DNA of 64,000 nt from QZKY01 sp963666295 (GTDB lineage Bacteria > Pseudomonadota > Gammaproteobacteria > Burkholderiales > Burkholderiaceae_D): the NCBI GenBank assembly GCA_963666295.1, contig OY762707.1, forward strand, positions 620,001-684,000, in the 5' to 3' direction. Below are positions 1 through 7,915 of this stretch, piece by piece. How positions within the stretch are numbered: position 1 is the stretch's first letter; each line of letters opens with the position of its first letter. Made by a program: the position numbers and the translations under genes. Below the pieces are notes generated by a model that did not search any database, had not been told where the DNA came from, and saw only the letters and a program-made list of their open reading frames with translations.

Positions 1-118
1 CATCGTTATTCGACAACACCACCATTGGCCGCCGCTGCAAACGCAGATTAAACACGCGCTCACATGACACAAAAAAATTGTTGCAATCCACCAGTGCAAA
101 CAAGGAGCGCGCGCTCAT
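1..118 (-). CDS. umuC: DNA polymerase V catalytic subunit UmuC (N-terminal fragment, cut by window edge)
   Basis: Only the first 39 codons are inside the window. The leftward reading begins MSARSLFALVDCNNFFVSCE, the start of a Y-family translesion polymerase; the D-C-N-N-F-F stretch contains the first metal-binding Asp of the palm. The ATG (116-118) overlaps the umuD stop (115-117) as ATGA, so translation is probably coupled. UmuC with two copies of processed UmuD' would form Pol V, which copies past DNA lesions during the SOS response. The rest of the gene lies beyond position 1, so completeness cannot be judged. Confidence 0.93.
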   Translation of the reverse strand, partial: MSARSLFALVDCNNFFVSCERVFNLRLQRRPMVVLSNND

Positions 119-558
119 ACGCGATACTTCCGAACCACCCCTACGACCACACCCCACACCTGCATTTCCTCGCCCTCTTTGAAGCGAATTGGCGGGTATG
201 ACGGATTCTCGGCGCGCAATTCCAGCACGCTGCCTCGCCGGTACAGGCGCTTCAACGTATATTCGTGATTAATCACCGCCACCACTATATGGCCGTGAAG
301 GGGATCAACGGCGCGATCCACCAACACTTTGTCGCCATCCAGAATCCCTGCGCCGATCATGCTATTGCCCTCAACGCTGAAATAAAAGGAAGCGGCCCGA
401 TGCCGAATCAGGTAGGCATTGATATCCAGACTGCCTTCTGCGCAATCCACCGCCGGCGAGGTAAAACCAGCCGGAATTTTTTGCAGCAGCAGCGGGAATT
501 CATCCACCCCCGGCAACTCGCCTGCCGGAACCGGCGAAACACAACGACACAAATTCAT
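115..558 (-). CDS. umuD: UmuD, LexA-like self-cleaving Pol V accessory subunit
   Basis: The 147-residue product matches the usual length of UmuD. It is an S24/LexA-type serine protease: the catalytic serine is in E-G-N-S-M (Ser66) and the general-base lysine in Y-T-L-K-R-L (Lys103). The expected self-cleavage site near residue 30 reads P-A-G-F, so the scissile bond is Ala30-Gly31, as in LexA, rather than the Cys-Gly of E. coli UmuD. RecA filaments would stimulate cleavage to UmuD', which activates UmuC. A LexA box lies just upstream (569-588), and umuC overlaps the stop codon, giving an SOS-controlled umuDC operon read leftward. Confidence 0.95.
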   Translation of the reverse strand: MNLCRCVSPVPAGELPGVDEFPLLLQKIPAGFTSPAVDCAEGSLDINAYLIRHRAASFYFSVEGNSMIGAGILDGDKVLVDRAVDPLHGHIVVAVINHEYTLKRLYRRGSVLELRAENPSYPPIRFKEGEEMQVWGVVVGVVRKYRV

Positions 559-568
559 AACGCACCCA

Positions 569-588
569 TACTGTATATATTAACAGTA
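569..588 (-). promoter_or_regulatory. LexA (SOS) box of umuDC
   Basis: The site has the form TA-CTG-N10-CAG-TA with an AT-only centre, almost identical to the gammaproteobacterial/betaproteobacterial LexA consensus and nearly self-complementary. It lies 11 bp upstream of the umuD start codon, so bound LexA would block the promoter. Confidence 0.9.
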
Positions 589-891
589 TAAGTGCGTCTG
601 CAAAAAAAGAAAACAAAGGGCAACCCCTTTGTGGCCGCCCTCCGAAAACTATTGATGCGGCACGAATAAATTTGAAATATGCGCATGTCATGCCAGCGCA
701 GGCTAGCATCCAGCGTCGTTAAGATGCCGCTTGGGTCTCAGGCTTACGCTGCAGAGCAAAGCCACTGGGCCCCAGCCTAGGCTGGGGCGACTCAAGGGGC
801 TCAAACTTGAATACTTCAAACTTCAACTAGCCGAATCAATAATGACCGCTTTGCAAAGTTGCCAAGGCTCCTTTCAAGCGTACAAGCAAAA
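589..891. other. Intergenic region between umuD and the cheW-linked receptor gene
   Basis: About 300 bp without a convincing gene. It contains the umuDC upstream region and, at 769-788, a perfect 20-bp palindrome listed separately. No tRNA, no coding pattern with a ribosome binding site and no U-tract terminator was seen. Confidence 0.5.
769..788. repeat. Perfect 20-bp palindrome (GCCCCAGCCT/AGGCTGGGGC)
   Basis: The two 10-bp arms are exact inverse complements with no spacer. It sits about 100 bp past the receptor stop codon at 892. Neither side is followed by a T tract, so it is not a standard intrinsic terminator. It may act as a hairpin that stabilises the mRNA 3' end or as a protein-binding site. 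Confidence 0.6.
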
Positions 892-2640
892 TTAAAACTC
901 TTCCCAATCATCGCCTGCCGACGCACTGGCAACCTTGACGCGCTCTGATTCCGCCGATTCAGTTGAATGGACGGGTAACCGTGTAACATTCTGCGCACGA
1001 TTCGGTCCACGGCGTTCCACTTTCCTGACCACTTCCAGTTTTTTCACGGAAGATGACGCACGGGAACGATTACTGCCAGACTCAGACAGGCGGACTTGGT
1101 TTGTGTCCAGCCTGAAAACGCTGACCACATCTGTTAGCACTTTTGACTGATCCTGCAAGCTCTCCGCAGCCGCTGCCGCTTCTTCAACCAACGCCGCATT
1201 TTGCTGCGTCACCTGATCCATCTGGATGACAGCCTGATTCACCTGCTCAATCCCTTCGCTTTGCTCCTGGCTCGCCGCCGTGATCTCTGCCATGATGTCA
1301 TGCACACGCTTGATGCTGTTTACCACCTCCTCCATCGTGGAACCGGCCGTCTCTACCAGCTTGCTGCCTTCGCTGACCTTGTCAACCGAGTTGTCAATCA
1401 GCTCCTTGATCTCGCGCGCCGCCGCCGCACTGCGCTGCGCCAGACTGCGCACCTCGGTTGCAACCACCGCAAAGCCTCTTCCTTGCTCGCCCGCACGCGC
1501 CGCTTCGACCGCCGCATTCAAAGCCAGAATATTGGTCTGAAAGGCAATGCCATCAATCACGCCAATAATGTCCGACATCTTCTTGGAAGACTCGTTGATC
1601 GCTCCCATGGTTTCAACCACCTCGGAAACCACTTCTCCACCTCGAATCGCCACATCAGAGGCCGTCACAGCCAGCTGATTCGCCTGACGCGCATTCTCGG
1701 CATTCTGACGCACCGTGGAGGTCAACTCTTCCATCGAGGAAGCTGTCTCTTCCAGTGAACTGGCCTGCTGCTCGGTGCGTGAGGACAGATCCATGTTGCC
1801 AGAGGCGATCTGCTGAGAAGCTGTCGCAATGGTTTCTGTACTGCTACGCACATCACCAACAATCCTGATCAGGCTCTCATTCATGTCCTTGAGTGCCTGG
1901 AGCAGTTGACCGGTCTCGTCTCTGGATTGCACTTCAATTCGACTAGTCAGATCGCCTTTGGCTACCGTCTGTGCAACTTTCACCGCCTCGCTCATTGGCC
2001 CCGTAATTGAACGCGTCACCCAGAAAGCAACAAGGAAAGCGAGCACAACCGCTGCGCCAGTCAACCCGATCATCAATGTGCGAGAAAACGCATAAATTTC
2101 AGCCGCGCTATTCCCTGACGCATCCATCAAGCTGACCTGATAGTCAATCAGTTTATTCAGCGCTTCCATGTACCCCAACTGAACCGGACGTAACTCGCCA
2201 ACCAGCAACTTGAACGCCTCCTCCTTTTGACCACCCTCAATCAGCTTGTCAAAACGATTAATGATCGGCACCCACTTTTGGCGATAAGCTCCGACCTGAT
2301 CCAATAATTTACGGCCCTGAGGTGATTTAATACCGCTATCCAACTCCTGCAAATATTGATGGGCTTCTCTTGATGCCACCGCAACTTTTGCGCTTTCCGC
2401 CTTAACCTTCTCAGGGTCTTTCAACAAAATCATGTTGCGAAAATAGCGTGCCTCTCTGTTTAAGCGGACGATATAGTGGTGCGCAGCAAGAATCTTGGGC
2501 GCCCGATCATGAACAATAATGTTCGTTTCGGCATTCATCGCACTCATTCTCATCGTGCCTATGGCAGCCATTGCAGCCATGAGCGCGACCACCACAAAAA
2601 AGCCGATGCCTAAACGAGCGCCAATTCTCATGTTTTTCAT
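892..2640 (-). CDS. Methyl-accepting chemotaxis protein with four-helix-bundle sensor
   Basis: This 582-residue receptor has TM1 at about 11-29, a helical periplasmic sensor (about 30-187) of the 4HB_MCP type, TM2 at about 189-208, HAMP at 209-261 and a full methylation/signalling coiled coil. The hairpin tip contains the conserved G-I-A-F-Q-T-N-I-L-A-L-N-A-A-V-E-A-A-R-A-G-E-Q-G-R stretch that contacts CheA and CheW. The C-terminus ends D-W-E-E-F after a flexible polar linker, resembling the pentapeptide that tethers CheR/CheB in some receptors. cheW is 33 bp upstream on the same strand, so the two are probably co-transcribed. The ligand cannot be read from sequence. Confidence 0.93.
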   Translation of the reverse strand: MKNMRIGARLGIGFFVVVALMAAMAAIGTMRMSAMNAETNIIVHDRAPKILAAHHYIVRLNREARYFRNMILLKDPEKVKAESAKVAVASREAHQYLQELDSGIKSPQGRKLLDQVGAYRQKWVPIINRFDKLIEGGQKEEAFKLLVGELRPVQLGYMEALNKLIDYQVSLMDASGNSAAEIYAFSRTLMIGLTGAAVVLAFLVAFWVTRSITGPMSEAVKVAQTVAKGDLTSRIEVQSRDETGQLLQALKDMNESLIRIVGDVRSSTETIATASQQIASGNMDLSSRTEQQASSLEETASSMEELTSTVRQNAENARQANQLAVTASDVAIRGGEVVSEVVETMGAINESSKKMSDIIGVIDGIAFQTNILALNAAVEAARAGEQGRGFAVVATEVRSLAQRSAAAAREIKELIDNSVDKVSEGSKLVETAGSTMEEVVNSIKRVHDIMAEITAASQEQSEGIEQVNQAVIQMDQVTQQNAALVEEAAAAAESLQDQSKVLTDVVSVFRLDTNQVRLSESGSNRSRASSSVKKLEVVRKVERRGPNRAQNVTRLPVHSTESAESERVKVASASAGDDWEEF

Positions 2641-2673
2641 CTTTTTCTCCTCTTTATCTTGGTTGACGCGACA

Positions 2674-3174
2674 TCAAGCCGCCATTTGTTCGATCAGACC
2701 AATTTCTTCCGAAGCCATCAGCGCCTCAATATCAACCAGAATGAGCATTCGCTCATCTATGGTTCCGATTCCAAGCAAATAATCCGTACTTAGGGCGCTG
2801 CCCATTTCGGGGGCTGGCATGACTTGATCGTGAGAAAGGGTGATCACATCGGATACGCTGTCAACGACCATGCCAATCACGCGCCTACCGATATTCAGAA
2901 TGATCACAACGGTGAACTCGTCGTATGTCGGTGTGCCAAGAGCCATCTTGATGCGCATATCAATGATTGGCACAATTGTGCCGCGTAAATTGACAACACC
3001 CTTCATATATTCAGGCGCATTGGCAATGTGCGTTACGTTTTCGTACCCTCTGATTTCTTGTACCTTCAAAAGATCAACACCATATTCTTCCCGACCAAGC
3101 CTAAAGGCGAGAAACTGCGACACAGCATTAGCCGTGTTATCTTGCGCCAGCTTCAAATCGCTTTTTGTTTTCAT
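2674..3174 (-). CDS. cheW: Chemotaxis coupling protein CheW
   Basis: The 166-residue product is a single CheW domain: F-L-A-F-R-L-G-R-E-E-Y-G-V-D near the N-terminus, then N-L-R-G-T-I-V-P-I-I-D-M-R, both typical of the beta-barrel fold that joins receptors to CheA. I start at ATG 3174 because AGGAGG lies 5 bp ahead of it; an upstream in-frame start at 3219 lacks a comparable site and adds residues unlike the family. The downstream receptor (start 2640) follows closely, giving a cheW-mcp operon. No cheA, cheR, cheB or cheY of the main pathway is in the window, so this is an auxiliary locus or a satellite of a main che cluster elsewhere. Confidence 0.93.
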   Translation of the reverse strand: MKTKSDLKLAQDNTANAVSQFLAFRLGREEYGVDLLKVQEIRGYENVTHIANAPEYMKGVVNLRGTIVPIIDMRIKMALGTPTYDEFTVVIILNIGRRVIGMVVDSVSDVITLSHDQVMPAPEMGSALSTDYLLGIGTIDERMLILVDIEALMASEEIGLIEQMAA

Positions 3175-3451
3175 TCGTTCCTCCTTATCAGAAAAACACC
3201 TCTCGAACCCTTTTCTCACGTGTTAAAAAAAAGGCATCTTTTTCCCATACGACCCAAAAAATGATTTCTTTAACGCAACATATTGACATAATGCAAATTA
3301 GCGCAAAGTTTATGCAGTAAGTCACTTATTCAGGCGTAGACGTGCCATAACCTGGCCCTCAAAGCCATTAAGCAATCCGATTTAACCAGAGAAAATGGGG
3401 TGCTTTGCACAGACCGATGCAAAGAAGCAAAGCAAGCGTCAACGCATGAAA

Positions 3452-4276
3452 TTAAGCTGCGCGCAACTCGTCGTGTTGTGAGGAAGGCTCACCTTCCTGA
3501 AGTTGTGTTGGCGCAGAAACAGCGTGCTCTGCCAGGCAGAGTCCACCAGCGCAAGCAATGGCCTCGCGTGCCTCAAAAGTCACCTGACGGCGATCTTCGC
3601 CATTCAGCCCCAGTGCCGGTGTTGCCGTCAATATTGCCATCGTACGTTTTTGGCTGATGATTGCCTTCATGCATTCACCGAAGGAAATGTCGCCATCATA
3701 ACGTGGCGCCAAACTGCGCTTGCCATCCAGTTCCCAATATGTAATCGCGATCGGCACGACTGGCCGTCTGGCTTCCAGTGCCGGCTGAACCAGTGCGCCA
3801 TGAAACGGCAATACGCAACGCCCGTCGCTCGTCGTCCCCTCGGGAAAAACGGCAATGTGCTTGCCTTGCGCAAGCACTCTGGCGATCTGTGCATTCGTCA
3901 TTCTGGCCTCTGAACGGCTGCCACGACGCATGAAAATGGTGTCGTTTTTCATTGCCAGCCAGCCAAATACCGGCCAGTTGCGCACCTCTGCCTTAGCAAC
4001 AAAAGCAGAAGGCAGCAAGGCATTAATGACAAAAACATCTACCCAGGAAATGTGATTCGCCACCAGCATGGCCCCAGGCACCACTTCCGTCAGATTACCC
4101 TGCACATCAATTCCCATCGCATGCAATAAAACCGCCGACCAGCGCTTTTTAAGCGCCCGTCTTCGATCATCACCACATAGCGGGAAAATAAAAAGAGAGG
4201 TAAAAACACCGCGGAAAATCAACCACGTGATGCGACACCACCTGAACAGGCGGGTAGAAACGCTTGCCTGTTCCAA
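3452..4276 (-). CDS. olsA: 1-acyl-glycerol-3-phosphate acyltransferase family protein, probable OlsA (lyso-ornithine lipid O-acyltransferase)
   Basis: A PlsC-family membrane acyltransferase of 274 residues. It shows the catalytic N-H-x-S-W-x-D box (His75, Asp80) and the F-P-E-G-T-T acceptor-binding motif (144-149), with a hydrophobic N-terminal segment at about 14-32. The gene lies 4 bp after the olsB stop codon. In that position the family usually adds the second acyl chain to lyso-ornithine lipid, although a general role in phosphatidic acid synthesis (PlsC) cannot be excluded. The start appears to be TTG (4274-4276); the first internal ATG would remove a conserved part. Translation probably depends on coupling to olsB. 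Confidence 0.8.
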   Translation of the reverse strand: MEQASVSTRLFRWCRITWLIFRGVFTSLFIFPLCGDDRRRALKKRWSAVLLHAMGIDVQGNLTEVVPGAMLVANHISWVDVFVINALLPSAFVAKAEVRNWPVFGWLAMKNDTIFMRRGSRSEARMTNAQIARVLAQGKHIAVFPEGTTSDGRCVLPFHGALVQPALEARRPVVPIAITYWELDGKRSLAPRYDGDISFGECMKAIISQKRTMAILTATPALGLNGEDRRQVTFEAREAIACAGGLCLAEHAVSAPTQLQEGEPSSQHDELRAA

Positions 4277-4280
4277 TTGC

Positions 4281-5033
4281 TTACCCCAGGTAGTGCTTGG
4301 CGTAACGATCCGTTACCTTGGCCATGGGCATCAAGATATGCAAATCTGCCGTATTGAAATCCGGATCCCATGCTGGTTCACCACAAATCCAGGCGCCAGC
4401 GCGCAAATACCCCTTGATCAGTGGTGGAATTTCTGCCTCACGATCCTTTTGCAGCGCCTCCATCGGCAGTGGGCAAAGCGGAAAAACACGGTATTCCATC
4501 GGCCCCAAATGGTCGTCAGCCAGCTTATGATAAAGGCTGGCTGCCATGTGCCCGCCATCTGCCATGCTAACCGAAGCACACCCCATCAGATAATCGTAAC
4601 CATTGTTTTGCATGTATTCGGCCAGCCCTGACCACAGTAACGCAATCGTCGCGCCAGTACGATAATCCGGATGTACACAGGAACGACCAATTTCAACCAG
4701 ACGCGGACGCAAATGCTGCAAGCGCGTCAGATCGAATTCGTTTTCCGAGTAATAACCCACTTTCCAGGCATTTTCCGGAGACAGGATACGATAAGTCCCG
4801 ACCACTTCACCCGTCTGACCATCCTGTGCAATCAGGTGATCGCAGTACGGGTCGTAAATATCCTGATCCACCCCTGGTATACGGCTTTGCAGGCGAGCGC
4901 CCATCTCTCCGGCGAAAACGTTGTAACGCAAGCGCTGTGCGTCAAGAATTTCACTCTTGCTACGCGCCAGGCCAACAGTCAGCTTTCTTTTTTTCGGACG
5001 CTCTTGACTAGCACCCAGTTGAACTTGCTGCAT
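4281..5033 (-). CDS. olsB: Ornithine-acyl-ACP N-acyltransferase, OlsB-like GNAT protein
   Basis: The 250-residue product belongs to the GNAT-related OlsB/hemolysin-type acyltransferases, recognised by R-L-R-Y-x-V-F near residues 35-41, the Y-D-P-Y-C-D-H-L stretch and E-I-G-R-S-C-V-H-P-D-Y-R-T-G in the acyl-CoA/ACP binding region. The enzyme is known to transfer a 3-hydroxyacyl group from acyl-ACP to the alpha-amino group of ornithine, the first step of ornithine lipid synthesis. AGGAGTGG lies directly before the ATG. The next gene encodes a PlsC-type acyltransferase 4 bp away, the expected second step. Assignment to ornithine rather than another amino-acid lipid is by family only. Confidence 0.82.
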   Translation of the reverse strand: MQQVQLGASQERPKKRKLTVGLARSKSEILDAQRLRYNVFAGEMGARLQSRIPGVDQDIYDPYCDHLIAQDGQTGEVVGTYRILSPENAWKVGYYSENEFDLTRLQHLRPRLVEIGRSCVHPDYRTGATIALLWSGLAEYMQNNGYDYLMGCASVSMADGGHMAASLYHKLADDHLGPMEYRVFPLCPLPMEALQKDREAEIPPLIKGYLRAGAWICGEPAWDPDFNTADLHILMPMAKVTDRYAKHYLG

Positions 5034-5382
5034 CCACTCCTCCTTGAACAGTCGGTATTTCGATGCAGTAAGTCTGCGCCATATGCGTTACAGCAACATT
5101 ACCGGGATATGACCGTTTTGTTTCGAGCAGGCGTGATTGACCAAAATCAACGTATCCCCCGTTAACTGTCCAATGCTATAGCGCCAACCCAATCACGCGC
5201 TTACATTACCCAAAAGCAACAAGTTCCCTCTTATAAAAACAAGAATAGCCCACAGCAATTTCCTGATGGGCCGGTGTTTCATCCCAAAGAAAGGCTGCAG
5301 ACTTTGGTCACCACTGGCTTACCAATGCCTGTTTTCTGTGCTTGCCTCTATCAATCATGCATAACCAACATGAAGGGTTGCA
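5034..5382. other. Divergent intergenic region between olsBA and the second receptor gene
   Basis: About 350 bp that must carry two outward promoters. I see no coding potential with a ribosome binding site, no RNA gene and no clear sigma-28 promoter for the receptor. Confidence 0.5.
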
Positions 5383-7179
5383 ATGAAACTATTTTCTTTC
5401 AGATCACTCAGCATCGGAAAAAAGCTCGGGGCCTTGATCATCTGCATGCTTGTAGGAATTTATGCGCTGACTGGCTTTTTTCTTGCCTCAGAAGAAAAAT
5501 TATTGATGAGCGAACGACAACAAAAAGTTCAGAATACAGTTGAAACCACCTACGGCGTTCTGGAGCACTTTCACAGCCTGGAAGCCAAAGGCGTCCTTTC
5601 AGCGCATCAGGCACAACAAAGTGCACTTCAAACTATCCGCGGCATGCGCTATGACGGATCGGAATACTTCTGGATTAACGACATGACCCCAAAAATGGTC
5701 ATGCACCCGATTAAACCGGCGCTAGACGGCAAGGAACTCAGTGGCATCAAGGACCCGGCAGGAAAGGCGCTTTTCATGGAAATGGTCGACGTCGCTGAAA
5801 AGCAGGGGGCCGGGTTTGTTAACTACATGTGGACGAAACCGGGAAGCGAAAAACCCGTTGACAAGGTTTCCTACATAAAAGGATTCAAGCCGTGGGGATG
5901 GATTGTTGGCTCCGGCGTTTATGTCGACAATGTCCACGCAGCCATCATGAACCGTCTAATGCTCTTTCTGGCCGGTGGCTCAGGTGTCGCGCTTACTCTT
6001 CTAATCGTCGGTATGTTCATTACACGCTCAATCAGGAATCCGTTGAGAAAAGCCGTACAAGTTGCGCAAACAGTGGCTTCCGGCGATTTGACCAGTGACA
6101 TTCAAGTCCATTCAGCCGATGAAACCGGACAACTTCTACAGGCACTCAAAGATATGAACGAAAGTCTAGCGCGCACTGTCAACCATGTTCGCACCAGCAG
6201 CCACACCATAGCTGCGGCCTCGAAACAAGTTGCTGCGGGCAGCATGGATTTGTCTATTCGTGCAGAACAGCAAGCCAGTTCATTAGAAGAAACCGCCTCC
6301 TCAATGGAAGAACTAACCTCAACCGTTCGACAAAATGCAAACAATACCAACCAAGCAAACCAACTCTCCATCAAGGCATCCAGCATTGCAGAAAAGGGGG
6401 GGGAAGTGTTTTCGGAAATGGTTACGACGATGAGTTCTATAAACGCCTCTTCTCAAAAAATGGCAGACATCATTGGCGTTATCGACGGCATTGCCTTCCA
6501 GACCAATATTTTGGCACTGAACGCTTCTGTTGAAGCCGCGCGCGCAGGCGAACAAGGCCGCGGTTTTGCCGTGGTGGCCTCTGAAGTAAGGAACCTTGCA
6601 CAGCGTAGCGCCGATGCAGCACGTGAAATCAAAACGTTAATTGACGACTCCATTGAAAAGGTCAACGCTGGCAACCAATTGGTAGAAACAGCCGGCTCGA
6701 CCATGGAAGAAGTGGTAAACAGTATCCGGTGCGTACATGAAATCATGAAAGAAATTACAGCCGCCAATCAGGAGCAAAGCGACGGTATTGAGCAGGTAAA
6801 TCAGGCTGTTAGTCAAATGGATCAAGCAACTCAACAAAATGCTGCCTTGGTTGAAGAAGCGGCCGCAGCAGCCGAGAGCATGCAAGAACAGTCGGTAGCA
6901 TTAACTGACGCCGTGAGCATTTTCAAGCTAAATGCACACGAAACCCGTGCGCTTTCCCAAAACGCCTCACCCTCTGAACAGGTCAGGACCTCTCGATCGG
7001 CCATTTCAAATCCAGGACCAGAGCAGCCCAAACTGACAACCGTGGCTCGCAAAGAGCGCCGGGGGCCGAACCGTGCAAAGAATGTCACACGCCTTCCGGC
7101 GCACCCTGCTGAACGAGAAACAAAGGAACAACAAAAGGTGGCGAACACTTCATTTGAATCTGAGTGGGAAGAGTTCTGA
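5383..7179 (+). CDS. Methyl-accepting chemotaxis protein with periplasmic single-Cache (sCache_2) sensor
   Basis: A 598-residue receptor. TM1 lies at about 15-35, the periplasmic sensor at 40-185, TM2 at 192-214, then HAMP and the signalling coiled coil. The sensor contains G-S-E-Y-F-W-I-N-D, M-H-P and W-G-W-I-V-G-S-G-V-Y, which identify an sCache_2 domain; such domains often bind small carboxylates. HAMP and signalling parts are very close to those of the receptor at 892-2640, including V-A-Q-T-V-A-x-G-D-L-T-S and an almost identical tip, suggesting duplication with sensor exchange. The protein ends S-E-W-E-E-F, again a candidate CheR/CheB tether. It is monocistronic. Confidence 0.93.
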   Translation: MKLFSFRSLSIGKKLGALIICMLVGIYALTGFFLASEEKLLMSERQQKVQNTVETTYGVLEHFHSLEAKGVLSAHQAQQSALQTIRGMRYDGSEYFWINDMTPKMVMHPIKPALDGKELSGIKDPAGKALFMEMVDVAEKQGAGFVNYMWTKPGSEKPVDKVSYIKGFKPWGWIVGSGVYVDNVHAAIMNRLMLFLAGGSGVALTLLIVGMFITRSIRNPLRKAVQVAQTVASGDLTSDIQVHSADETGQLLQALKDMNESLARTVNHVRTSSHTIAAASKQVAAGSMDLSIRAEQQASSLEETASSMEELTSTVRQNANNTNQANQLSIKASSIAEKGGEVFSEMVTTMSSINASSQKMADIIGVIDGIAFQTNILALNASVEAARAGEQGRGFAVVASEVRNLAQRSADAAREIKTLIDDSIEKVNAGNQLVETAGSTMEEVVNSIRCVHEIMKEITAANQEQSDGIEQVNQAVSQMDQATQQNAALVEEAAAAAESMQEQSVALTDAVSIFKLNAHETRALSQNASPSEQVRTSRSAISNPGPEQPKLTTVARKERRGPNRAKNVTRLPAHPAERETKEQQKVANTSFESEWEEF

Positions 7180-7601
7180 TCATCCACTTTTTGTTTTCAT
7201 AATGAAAAGAGGGTCTCCATAAGGAAGCCCTTTAAAGCAAATGCAAATTTAATCAAATTGTCTGCCTTGATGCACTCAAAAAAGGGCAACAGGCACAGTC
7301 ATTAGAACTCTTCACAACCGTTTTTGCGTACCCAACATTGTTCTCCAATCTCATGCCACACGGTTCAAGCAACCATCTTTTATCCAACATCAAATCATCA
7401 CGCTCGAAAAGTGGTGTAATGAAAATCCACGTTTCAAGGCAACTGTCGAAAATGACATTTTCTGAAACATCAGAAGCGGAAAAGCAAAAGCTCACCACCG
7501 CCCTAACCACGCATCTAAAGCGGACAAGCAAAAACACTTTTTTTGTTTGTATGTAACCCAAACAAGCAAAATGGTTTTTACTGAAAACTCAGGAGGCAAT
7601 C
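7180..7601. other. Intergenic region after the second receptor
   Basis: About 420 bp. Short open frames on both strands (for example 7253-7561 minus and 7338-7556 plus) overlap each other and have no ribosome binding site or family signature, so I do not call them. The last 15 bp hold the AGGAGG of the following small gene. Confidence 0.45.
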
Positions 7602-7841
7602 ATGCTGATAGAAAACATTGGTAATTATTTAATGCGCTTTACGGCAAACCCCTATCTGATAAACCGATACAGGCACGACGATGGCTTTTGCGAATACCGC
7701 ACCTCATGCGGCATTGAGGCGCAACCGCTTTCCGATGATCTATCCTCATTTTTACTAAGGGAAGTTGACGGCGTTATTGACCGCGTTGATCTCTATCTTT
7801 CCTATTCAGCGCCAGCCGGTATGCGGCAACCCGAAGCATGA
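7602..7841 (+). CDS. Small protein of unknown function (79 aa)
   Basis: I do not recognise this protein. The case for a real gene is a strong AGGAGG 7 bp before the ATG and a clean bidirectional terminator starting 2 bp after the stop. The product is soluble with no signal peptide or membrane segment. It has mixed charge, two cysteines (about residues 29 and 35) in the central F-C-E-Y-R-T-S-C-G stretch and an acidic second half (L-R-E-V-D-G-V-I-D-R-V-D). No partner is evident: the neighbours are a receptor upstream and a convergent hydrolase downstream. No function is proposed. Confidence 0.55.
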   Translation: MLIENIGNYLMRFTANPYLINRYRHDDGFCEYRTSCGIEAQPLSDDLSSFLLREVDGVIDRVDLYLSYSAPAGMRQPEA

Positions 7842-7842
7842 C

Positions 7843-7880
7843 AAAAAGCGCGCTGGTGCGGCATACACCAGCGCGCTTTT
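7843..7880. terminator. Bidirectional intrinsic terminator between the small ORF and the hydrolase gene
   Basis: Arms AAAGCGCGCTGGTG and CACCAGCGCGCTTT pair perfectly around a 7-nt loop, with A and T runs flanking both sides, so it can end transcription from either direction. Confidence 0.9.
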
Positions 7881-7915
7881 CACGAAATCATGTACCAGAA
7901 ATGCCAATCAGCGCA

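Noticed and set aside
1201..1758. 185-codon open frame antisense to the first receptor
   Set aside because: It mirrors the receptor coiled coil and has a His/Leu-rich composition typical of shadow frames.
3248..3273. Possible sigma-28 promoter (TAAAG-N-GTCGTATG) ahead of cheW
   Set aside because: The -35 half fits, but the -10 half matches the GCCGATAA consensus at only three of eight positions.
7253..7561. Overlapping short frames on both strands in the 422-bp gap
   Set aside because: No ribosome site, no shared direction, no family signature.
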